The notes under the pieces: generated by a model
Seen by the model: only the letters and a program-made list of their open reading frames with translations
What the model was told of the DNA's origin: nothing
Database searches by the model: none
Shown: piece by piece, positions 1-5,257 of the stretch
Position numbering within the stretch: position 1 is the stretch's first letter
Layout of the letters: every line of letters starts with the position of its first letter
From: a bacterium TMED198
Lineage (GTDB): Bacteria > Fidelibacterota > Marinisomatia > SCGC-AAA003-L08 > D37C17
NCBI GenBank assembly: GCA_002170735.1
Contig: NHIV01000047.1
Location: forward strand, 1-5,257
Length of the DNA stretch: 5,257 bases
Direction: 5' to 3'
Translations under genes and position numbers: made by a program

Positions 1-476
1 ATTAAATCTAATTTTAATGATTGAGATCTGTATATAGCAAGTGGATCTGGAACAAATAACTCAAAAGCAAATCTTCCTTTAATATCTAGGTGTTTTGAAA
101 TATTAACCAGCATTTTGCTAAATGATTTTTTACTCAAACAGTGATTAAAGGTGTTAAATACCGATAAAATAAAATCAAACTTCCCATTTAGATTAAAGGA
201 TTCAAAGTTTCCATTATAAATTTTTGCCTGCATGCCCAAAGTATTGATTTTTTTTATCAAGTAATTATTAAAAATTATTGATAATTCTACCCCAGAATAT
301 ATAAAGCCATCTAATAAAAGTGGAATGCCAACTCTGCCAGTGCCTGATCCTATTTCTAAAATATTTTTTACTTTATAGGAATGAGCTAAAAATTTCCACA
401 GCTCTAAGTCGTTCTTTTTCCACCAGTATTGTGCATCATAAAGTTGGGGGTTTTGGTAGGGGTCAGTGAATTTCAA
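1..476 (-). CDS. Class I SAM-dependent methyltransferase, N-terminal part (C-terminus off the left edge)
   Basis: The frame is open from position 476 to the left edge and gives 158 residues without a stop. It reads as a Rossmann-fold methyltransferase that would transfer a methyl group from S-adenosylmethionine to an unknown acceptor. Motif I is LEIGSGTGR at residues 40-48, the SAM-binding glycine loop. Strand 2 ends in the acidic GVELS at 62-66 (E64, expected to hold the ribose hydroxyls). FDFILSVFNTFNH at 100-112 matches the strand-4 region, and GRFAFELFVPDP at 134-145 the strand-5 region. The N-terminus has an aromatic YDAQYWW segment (13-19). The only start ahead of motif I is TTG at 476-474, three bases after the peptidase stop; no ATG or GTG occurs in frame before it. 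No Shine-Dalgarno is visible, so coupled reinitiation is likely. The substrate cannot be told from this fragment. The family is secure; the exact start is probable. Confidence 0.85.
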   Translation of the reverse strand, partial: MKFTDPYQNPQLYDAQYWWKKNDLELWKFLAHSYKVKNILEIGSGTGRVGIPLLLDGFIYSGVELSIIFNNYLIKKINTLGMQAKIYNGNFESFNLNGKFDFILSVFNTFNHCLSKKSFSKMLVNISKHLDIKGRFAFELFVPDPLAIYRSQSLKLDL

Positions 477-482
477 AAATTA
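474..482 (-). promoter_or_regulatory. Stop-TTT-TTG junction that sets the methyltransferase start
   Basis: On the minus strand the peptidase stop TAA (482-480) is followed by TTT and then TTG (476-474), all in one frame. Because the stop closes the frame upstream, the methyltransferase must start at or after TTG, and no other usual start codon precedes its SAM motif. The upstream 15 bases carry no purine-rich ribosome site. Terminating ribosomes probably reinitiate here (inference). Confidence 0.55.
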
Positions 483-1562
483 GCTTAAAACAAGCATCTC
501 TTTAGTAGATTTATTAAAAGGAATACAGCCGTCTTTTTTTATTAAGCAATCATCTTCAATTCTTACTCCGCCCCAATTTGCTATATAAATACCGGGCTCA
601 ATGGTAATTATATAATTTTCAAGTAATTTTTTATTATTAAATTGACTTATTCGTGGGTAGGTATGAATTTCAAGGCCAAGACCGTGGCCAGTAGAGTGAA
701 TAAAGCTATCTCCGTAGCCATTTTTTTTAATAACCCCCCTACAGATTGCATCTAGCTCTTTTCCGGTCATTCCTGCTTTGGCAGCAGCAATTCCGGCCAA
801 CTGTGACTCTAAAACGATTTGATATATTTCTTTATGTTTTTCTGTTGCATTACCAATAACAACTGTTCTAGTCATATCCGCGTGATAACCATTGTATAGC
901 GCACCAAAGTCCATTACTACAAAATCTTCATTTTCAAATTTTTTCTTTGAAGGGCGAGCATGCGGAAGCGCTGCATATAGACCGCTTGCAATTATGGGAT
1001 CATATGCATCGCCATCTGCGCCATGTTTTTTAAATAAAAAAGAAATTTTAGCAGAAATTTCTTTTTCAACAGCCCCAACCTTTAAATCTGGAATTATATC
1101 TAGAAAAACCTGATCAGTAATTTCTACTGCAGTTTTTAAAGCAGCAATTTCTTGTTTATCTTTAATGGCAGCAAGATGTTCAATAATCATTTCTGTTTTT
1201 ATAAGTTTAAGGGATGAAAAAGTATTTTTTATGGCTTCATATTGTGAATAGCTAACATGCTGACCTTCGAAAGCTAAAGAATGAATTTTATGTAGAAACC
1301 CTCCCTTTTTAATAGTATTTAAATGACCCTCATTGGTAATAATAATTTCAAATTCTTTCACCTGGTTTTTTGATTGTTCAATATAGCGTCCATCAGTTAT
1401 AAAAAACTGTTTATCAGGAAGCACTAACACAGATCCCGCAGAACCAGTGAAGCCAGTTAAGTAGCGAATGTTTGTTAGGTTTGTGATGTACATAGCATCC
1501 AAATTATTGTCATTTAAATTTTGATGCAGTTTAGATAGTCTATTTAGATATATTTTTCTCAT
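480..1562 (-). CDS. pepP: Xaa-Pro aminopeptidase / M24B family metallopeptidase
   Basis: A 360-residue, apparently complete and probably cytosolic enzyme of the aminopeptidase P/prolidase (M24B) group, which removes an N-terminal residue preceding proline or splits Xaa-Pro dipeptides. The N-terminal creatinase-like domain spans roughly 1-130, with NIRYLTGFTGS near 31-41. The pita-bread catalytic domain follows. All five dinuclear metal ligands are visible: D218 (VMDFG), D229 (HADMTRT), H293 (STGHGLG), E322 (ITIEPG) and E336 (VRIEDD). The substrate-site histidines are H201 (LPHARPS) and H300 (EIHTYP). No signal peptide or membrane segment is seen. The frame stays open to 1637, but that extension is Lys/Leu-rich and lies inside the preceding TPR gene; ATG at 1562 fits the usual start of the family (RLSKLHQNL, then LDAMYITN). 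It overlaps the TPR gene by 23 bases. The length fits the short bacterial PepP/PepQ-like class, and choosing between aminopeptidase P and prolidase from sequence alone is unsafe. Confidence 0.93.
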   Translation of the reverse strand: MRKIYLNRLSKLHQNLNDNNLDAMYITNLTNIRYLTGFTGSAGSVLVLPDKQFFITDGRYIEQSKNQVKEFEIIITNEGHLNTIKKGGFLHKIHSLAFEGQHVSYSQYEAIKNTFSSLKLIKTEMIIEHLAAIKDKQEIAALKTAVEITDQVFLDIIPDLKVGAVEKEISAKISFLFKKHGADGDAYDPIIASGLYAALPHARPSKKKFENEDFVVMDFGALYNGYHADMTRTVVIGNATEKHKEIYQIVLESQLAGIAAAKAGMTGKELDAICRGVIKKNGYGDSFIHSTGHGLGLEIHTYPRISQFNNKKLLENYIITIEPGIYIANWGGVRIEDDCLIKKDGCIPFNKSTKEMLVLS

Positions 1563-2229
1563 TTTCTTTTTTAATAATTTTATTAATTTTAATAATATAT
1601 TTTTCTGCTTTAGTTTTTTTTGTATCATCCTGAGCAAGAACGCTTAACCCTTTCAATGCATCATGATAGTGTTTTTGTGTAATTAATATATCAATCATAC
1701 TGAAAGTCTGAAACTTCGATTGAATTGTAAATTGGTTTTTATTAGAAACAGTTGACTTTGTAGATATTTTTAAAGGCTTCTTATTTCTTTTTTTTATTTT
1801 TGTGGTTTTTCCTTCTATATTTTGTTGCATCCAATTAGCAGCAAAAGGGTTATTGGGACAAATTTTTAATATTGTTGTTATAGTTGATAAAAGAGCTTTA
1901 TTTGATCGGTTTAATTTTTTTTGAATTTTAAACAAGACTAATAAAGATTTTAAATTCACCGGATCCGCCTTAAGGAGCCTCTGAATTAGACGCTCTCCCT
2001 TATATAGATCATTTGATTTATAGAAGATTTTTGCTAATACAAACATCCCTTGAACATTATCAGTGTTTTTGCTAAGACCAATTTCACATACTTTTTTAGA
2101 TCGAGAGTAATCATCTATATTATAGTAATGTTCTGCAAGCAATGGAAAAACAGGAGAAGCAAAGTCATTTGCAAAAAGATTTTCTAGTTTTCTAATCTGT
2201 TTAGCTGTCAATTTATTTTCTATTTTCAT
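1540..2229 (-). CDS. TPR-repeat protein of unknown function
   Basis: A 229-residue protein not recognised as any named family. Residues 26-127 form about three helical tetratricopeptide-like repeats (about 26-58, 59-92 and 93-127), with typical pieces such as [23 protein letters not shown] and the repeat-closing KADPVN and KICPNN. TPRs usually form a superhelical scaffold for protein-protein contact. A basic, low-complexity linker follows (about 141-165, with the run [11 protein letters not shown]), then a further helical hairpin at 173-200 ([18 protein letters not shown]) resembling one more TPR, and a Lys-rich helical tail. No signal peptide or membrane helix is seen, so it is probably cytosolic. 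The frame is open to 2301, but the first 24 codons lie inside the B12 gene. ATG at 2229 gives [16 protein letters not shown] and a 17-base overlap; no good Shine-Dalgarno is present. The stop is TAG, showing that TAG is not reassigned. Neighbours do not reveal its partner. Confidence 0.8.
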   Translation of the reverse strand: MKIENKLTAKQIRKLENLFANDFASPVFPLLAEHYYNIDDYSRSKKVCEIGLSKNTDNVQGMFVLAKIFYKSNDLYKGERLIQRLLKADPVNLKSLLVLFKIQKKLNRSNKALLSTITTILKICPNNPFAANWMQQNIEGKTTKIKKRNKKPLKISTKSTVSNKNQFTIQSKFQTFSMIDILITQKHYHDALKGLSVLAQDDTKKTKAEKYIIKINKIIKKENEKNISK

Positions 2230-2623
2230 TGTACCATGAATTAATGTAATTAACAGTTTCAGAAATTGGTGTTCCAGGCCCAAAGAGCTTCCCCACTCCA
2301 ATCTTGTATAGTTTTATCATATCTTGCTCAGGGATAATGCCGCCGCCAGTTAACAATATATTGTCAGCCCCCTTTTTATCAAGTAGCGTTTTTATCTTAG
2401 TAAAAATTGCCATATGTGCACCACTTAAAACAGAAAGGGCAACGACATCTGCATCTTCTTGTATTGCGGCATTTACAATCATTTCAGGCGTTTGTCTCAG
2501 ACCAAGGTAAATAACCTCCATGCCATCATCCCTAAAAGCTCTAGCTAAAATTTTTATTCCACGATCATGGCCATCTAGGCCAGGCTTGGCCATGATAACC
2601 CTGATTTTATTTGTCATGTTCAT
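2213..2623 (-). CDS. Stand-alone cobalamin-binding subunit of a methylmalonyl-CoA-mutase-type enzyme
   Basis: A 136-residue protein corresponding to the C-terminal B12-binding domain of methylmalonyl-CoA mutase (called McmA2 in split systems). It binds adenosylcobalamin and, with a separate catalytic large subunit, carries out carbon-skeleton rearrangement such as (R)-methylmalonyl-CoA to succinyl-CoA. The base-off/His-on signature D17-x-H19-xx-G22 is intact (PGLDGHDRG), H19 being the expected cobalt ligand. S64-x-L66 (SVLSGAH) and the GGG loop at 93-95 (TGGGIIPE) complete the nucleotide-tail pocket. GLRQTPE and the closing FGPGTP also match the family. Isobutyryl-CoA mutase small subunits have the same size and fold, so the partner decides the reaction. 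No large subunit lies in this window. Start candidates are TTG 2632, ATG 2623 and ATG 2617; I chose 2623, which overlaps dtd by 17 bases, but 2617 (MTNKIRV) is about equally plausible. No clear ribosome site is present. Confidence 0.93.
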   Translation of the reverse strand: MNMTNKIRVIMAKPGLDGHDRGIKILARAFRDDGMEVIYLGLRQTPEMIVNAAIQEDADVVALSVLSGAHMAIFTKIKTLLDKKGADNILLTGGGIIPEQDMIKLYKIGVGKLFGPGTPISETVNYINSWYNENRK

Positions 2624-3062
2624 TTGTTTCAAAATAAAATGTTGATGGGCCGGTATTTATTAATGATATATCCATGTCCTCACCAAACTCTCCACTTTCA
2701 ACTATAAAATTATTTGTTTTAAACATATTAATAAAAAAATTATATAATTTTTTTGCTACGGTTGGATCTGCGGCCCTTTCAAAGCTTGGTCTCCTACCAT
2801 TGTCTGTATTGCCACACAAAGTAAACTGACTAACTATCATTATAGATCCATTTACATCTTTAATAGATAGATTCATCTTTTTTTGATTATCAGCAAATAT
2901 TCTAAAGTTACTTATTTTATTATATAATATATTGACATCTTTTTCACTATCATTTTTTGTAATGCATAAAAATATAAGTAATCCTAAACTACTAGTTTGA
3001 CTTTTAATAACATTATTTATAGAAACAGAAGAAGAGGCAACTCTTTGTATTAGAGCAATCAT
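2607..3062 (-). CDS. dtd: D-aminoacyl-tRNA deacylase
   Basis: A 151-residue complete protein that hydrolyses D-amino acids (and glycine mischarged on tRNA-Ala) from tRNA, a cytosolic homodimeric proofreading enzyme. Both family signatures are present: SQFTL at 78-82 and the Gly-cisPro motif NTGPST at 136-141. The N-terminus [13 protein letters not shown], the [19 protein letters not shown] stretch, the [13 protein letters not shown] segment (88-100) and the GEFGEDMDI approach to the cis-Pro loop all match bacterial Dtd. The residue after GP is Ser, where Val is most common; the position tolerates variation, so activity is still expected. The frame could be extended to a GTG at 3074, but ATG at 3062 places the conserved start exactly and overlaps the dnaE stop as TAATG. 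The C-terminal end overlaps the B12 gene. Its place right after dnaE suggests cotranscription and coupled translation rather than a shared function. Confidence 0.96.
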   Translation of the reverse strand: MIALIQRVASSSVSINNVIKSQTSSLGLLIFLCITKNDSEKDVNILYNKISNFRIFADNQKKMNLSIKDVNGSIMIVSQFTLCGNTDNGRRPSFERAADPTVAKKLYNFFINMFKTNNFIVESGEFGEDMDISLINTGPSTFYFETNEHDK

Positions 3063-3064
3063 TA
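3060..3064 (-). promoter_or_regulatory. TAATG stop/start overlap coupling dnaE and dtd
   Basis: On the minus strand the dnaE stop TAA (3064-3062) and the dtd start ATG (3062-3060) share one base. A short GGA about eight bases upstream is the only Shine-Dalgarno-like element. This arrangement usually means that the ribosome finishing the first gene starts the second, so Dtd output probably follows DnaE translation (inference). Confidence 0.75.
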
Positions 3065-5257
3065 GGAAATCCACACATTATTTTTTCCAAGCACATTTCT
3101 CAAAGAAGCAATCAAATGATGGCTAGATTCCACCTTTATACTATTTGCTAGAATTTTTCTTTTTAGGCCATTATTTGCGGCAAGATGAAAAACCAACCTG
3201 CAATTACCAGCATTTTTTTGGCAAAGACTTTTAATTTTATCAATTTCATTTTTATTATCCATCCCAAAACTCAGCATTATGTTTACTGTTTTACTTAAAG
3301 TTTTCCTAATATCTTGTAAAGAGTGTATAGCCGTTGCAACCATTCTATTGTTTTCTTTATCATCGCCATAGCTAGAAGGCTTGCCAACAAAAAACAACTT
3401 TTCATCCTCTACAAGCTGATGGCTATGTTTTTCATATAGTTCATAAAAAACATACACTTCACAAGACCCAATTAACAGATTAAGATTAATAATAGCCCAT
3501 TTTCTGTTTTTTTTGTCATATCTAACCGTAACATCTTGGATAATTCCTCCACACCGCATTTCTTTGTTTGATTGTTTTTCTTCGTTAACTCCAAGGTTAG
3601 AAAAATCCTTTAAATCGTTTTCATACTTTTTGAGCGGATTCGACATAAGATAAAAGCCTAGTGCTTCTTTTTCACGCCTAGCAACTTCTGAATTATTCCA
3701 TTCTTCAACCCTGGGAAAAGAAATTTTTTGTATATTTTGTTCATTTCCAAATAGAGATTCCTGATTAAGCTTCTTGTCTTGATTTTTCTTTTGATTGATT
3801 TTAATAATAACATCAATATGTTCAAACTTTTCTGCCCTGTTTCCCTCTAAAACATCTAGTGCTCCCGATTGAATTAAACTTTCCAAAACTTTTTTATTTA
3901 GAGCAGTGCTATCAACTGAACATAAATCTTCAATATGATTAAAGTTACCATGATTTTTTCTATGCAAAGCAATGCTTTCGGCGGCCTTGGTTCCAATGTT
4001 TTTTATCGCGGCCAATCCATATAGAATTTTACCGGACCTTGTTGTACTAAATTCTGCTAATGAGGAATTAATATCAGGAGGAAGAACAGTCATATCCATT
4101 TCATTGGCAGCACTCAACAGGGTTGCGATTCTATCTGTGTCATTCATTTCTGTTGACATGTTTGCAGACATAAACTCAGCTGGAAAATTAACTTTCAACC
4201 AAGCCGTTTGATAGGCAATCATGGCATATGCAGTTGAATGGCTTTTATTAAAACCATACTGGGCAAACTTTTCTAATAAAGAAAAAATTTCAGAGGCTAT
4301 TTTTTTATCTATTTTTTGCTTGTAAGCGCCCTGGACAAAATCAATTTTAAAGGTCGCCATTAAATTTTTCTTTTTCTTGCCCATAGCTCTTCTCATTTCA
4401 TCAGATTGAGATAAGCTTAAGCCACCTATTTTTGCGCCAATTTCCATTACCTGTTCTTGATAAACAATTATACCATAAGTTTCTTTTAGTATAGGTTCAA
4501 GGCTTTTATGTATGTATTGAATTTTTTCTTTTCCATGTTTTCTGTTAATAAACTTAGGAATATTGCTCATTGGCCCTGGCCTGTAGAGTGCATTCATAGC
4601 GACTAGCTCTTCAAAGGTTGAAGGTTTTAATTGTTTTAAATACTCCTTCATGCCTGCAGATTCAAATTGAAATATCCCTGTAGTTAGACCTTCAGCAAAG
4701 AGATTCATAACAGTTTCTTCATTCAAAACTAAATTATCAACATCAACTAACTCATTATGGTTTGTTTTTATCATGTTTACAGTTTTATCAATCACCGTTA
4801 AGTTTCTTAATCCCAGAAAATCCATTTTTAATATCCCTAAATCCTCCAAACCCTTCATATCAACTTGTGTTGCCACATCACCGGTAGAAGGATTTTTAAA
4901 TAGAGGTACATAATTTGTAAGGGGACCTGGAGTTACAACAATTCCAGCTGCATGGGTAGAGGCATGCCTGTGTAAGCCTTCTAAGGTTTTAGAGTGTTCA
5001 ATCAAATTCTTATGAGATTCGCTAATTTCAGAAACTTTGCCAAATTCTGGATTCATTTTCATGGCCTTGTCAAGCGTCATTTTCAAATCATTTGGAATCA
5101 TTTTTGCTATTTTATCAGTTTCAGCATAGCTTATTCCAAGCACCCTTCCAACATCTCTGATTACTGATTTTGCTTTCATCGTTCCAAAAGTAATTATTTG
5201 CGCAACGGAATCATGGCCATATTTATTTTTTATATAATCGATTACTTTGTCTCGACC
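3062..5257 (-). CDS. dnaE: DNA polymerase III subunit alpha, C-terminal 731 residues (N-terminus off the right edge)
   Basis: The replicative polymerase that extends both strands at the fork. The frame runs to the right edge beyond the internal ATG at 5179, beginning GRDKVIDYIKNKYGHDSVAQ, so the true start lies outside. Numbering from the edge, the palm shows QIITFGTMKAKSVIRD and the third catalytic aspartate D146 in KMDFLGL; the other two (PDxDxDF) should lie within ten residues beyond the edge. Thumb/finger motifs follow: RHASTHAAGIV (about 97-107), FQFES (196-200), YRPGPM (225-230), YGIIVYQEQVM (261-271) and QYGFNKSHSTAYA (333-345). A helix-hairpin-helix lies at 411-429, a clamp-binding QESLF at 499-503, an OB fold at about 567-610 and a C-terminal domain from about 656. 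The missing part, PHP domain plus early palm, is about 400 residues in relatives, giving an ordinary DnaE1 size. No intein or frameshift interrupts it. It is the first visible gene of the overlapping cluster. Confidence 0.98.
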   Translation of the reverse strand, partial: GRDKVIDYIKNKYGHDSVAQIITFGTMKAKSVIRDVGRVLGISYAETDKIAKMIPNDLKMTLDKAMKMNPEFGKVSEISESHKNLIEHSKTLEGLHRHASTHAAGIVVTPGPLTNYVPLFKNPSTGDVATQVDMKGLEDLGILKMDFLGLRNLTVIDKTVNMIKTNHNELVDVDNLVLNEETVMNLFAEGLTTGIFQFESAGMKEYLKQLKPSTFEELVAMNALYRPGPMSNIPKFINRKHGKEKIQYIHKSLEPILKETYGIIVYQEQVMEIGAKIGGLSLSQSDEMRRAMGKKKKNLMATFKIDFVQGAYKQKIDKKIASEIFSLLEKFAQYGFNKSHSTAYAMIAYQTAWLKVNFPAEFMSANMSTEMNDTDRIATLLSAANEMDMTVLPPDINSSLAEFSTTRSGKILYGLAAIKNIGTKAAESIALHRKNHGNFNHIEDLCSVDSTALNKKVLESLIQSGALDVLEGNRAEKFEHIDVIIKINQKKNQDKKLNQESLFGNEQNIQKISFPRVEEWNNSEVARREKEALGFYLMSNPLKKYENDLKDFSNLGVNEEKQSNKEMRCGGIIQDVTVRYDKKNRKWAIINLNLLIGSCEVYVFYELYEKHSHQLVEDEKLFFVGKPSSYGDDKENNRMVATAIHSLQDIRKTLSKTVNIMLSFGMDNKNEIDKIKSLCQKNAGNCRLVFHLAANNGLKRKILANSIKVESSHHLIASLRNVLGKNNVWIS
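3749..3763 (-). other. Beta-clamp-binding pentapeptide in DnaE
   Basis: The codons read QESLF, fitting the bacterial sliding-clamp consensus Q-x-x-L/M-F. It sits between the helix-hairpin-helix and OB-fold regions, where the internal clamp-binding motif of E. coli DnaE also lies, in a polar linker rich in Lys, Asn and Gln (QKKNQDKKLNQ). It would tether the polymerase to DnaN. Position and fit are seen in the sequence; function is by analogy. Confidence 0.75.

Noticed and set aside
718..736. A8 tract near a G6 tract (coding strand) in the peptidase as a slippage or phase-variation site; a similar A8 lies at 248-255 in the methyltransferase
   Set aside because: Both tracts encode ordinary Lys codons in intact frames, and such runs are expected at this base composition; no alternative product is evident.
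892..1113. Plus-strand open frame inside the peptidase gene
   Set aside because: It lies wholly opposite a conserved M24 catalytic domain, has no family resemblance and no separate promoter or ribosome site; it is an antisense shadow.
1563..1637. N-terminal extension of the peptidase (25 extra codons)
   Set aside because: The extension is a Lys/Leu/Ile-rich out-of-frame reading of the TPR gene's 3' end; family alignment places the start at ATG 1562.
2230..2301. N-terminal extension of the TPR protein (24 extra codons)
   Set aside because: It is an out-of-frame reading of the B12 gene's 3' end with no TPR character; ATG 2229 is the better start.
2304..2510. Plus-strand open frame inside the B12-subunit gene
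   Set aside because: It is antisense to the conserved cobalamin fold, and its open state follows from the codon use of the real gene.
3972..4211. Plus-strand open frame inside dnaE
   Set aside because: It is opposite highly conserved polymerase sequence and has no recognisable protein features.
3062..5257. Intein or split-intein in dnaE
   Set aside because: dnaE is a known intein site, but the conserved motifs run through without an insertion and no Cys-start or His-Asn splice end is seen.
1..5257. Mobile element, CRISPR, RNA gene, phage or defence system
   Set aside because: I saw no terminal inverted repeats, direct-repeat arrays, tRNA-like cloverleaf or related genes; the whole span is accounted for by six housekeeping-type coding regions.

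Overview
The window is an AT-rich bacterial segment (about one third G+C by eye, not counted) that is coding almost end to end. All six genes lie on the minus strand. Read in the direction of transcription (from high to low coordinates) they are: the C-terminal two thirds of dnaE (replicative DNA polymerase III alpha), dtd (D-aminoacyl-tRNA deacylase), a stand-alone cobalamin-binding subunit of a methylmalonyl-CoA-mutase-type enzyme, a TPR-repeat protein of unknown job, an aminopeptidase-P-like M24 metallopeptidase, and the N-terminal part of a class I SAM-dependent methyltransferase. Both end genes are cut by the window edges. No complete stretch of more than 3 bases is left without a gene.

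The junctions are very tight. dnaE and dtd share one base (TAATG). dtd and the B12 gene overlap by about 17 bases, the B12 gene and the TPR gene by 17, and the TPR gene and the peptidase by 23. The peptidase and methyltransferase are separated by a single TTT codon. I see no room for, and no sign of, an internal promoter or terminator, so the set most likely forms one transcript with translational coupling. Convincing Shine-Dalgarno sequences are absent or weak before nearly every start.

The genes do not form one pathway. DnaE copies the chromosome, Dtd removes D-amino acids from mischarged tRNA, the peptidase trims N-terminal Xaa-Pro dipeptides, and the B12 subunit belongs to propionate/odd-chain or branched-chain carbon metabolism with its catalytic partner encoded elsewhere. 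This looks like a streamlined housekeeping cluster. Low G+C, dense overlaps, weak SD signals and a split B12-dependent mutase suggest a free-living, probably marine, streamlined bacterium. A Marinimicrobia (SAR406)-like or other FCB-group organism is my best guess, but that is inference only.

I found no mobile element, CRISPR array, RNA gene, phage gene or defence system. The most useful additions over a simple ORF list are the partial methyltransferase with a TTG start at the left edge, the extension of dnaE to the right edge, and corrected starts for the four internal genes.
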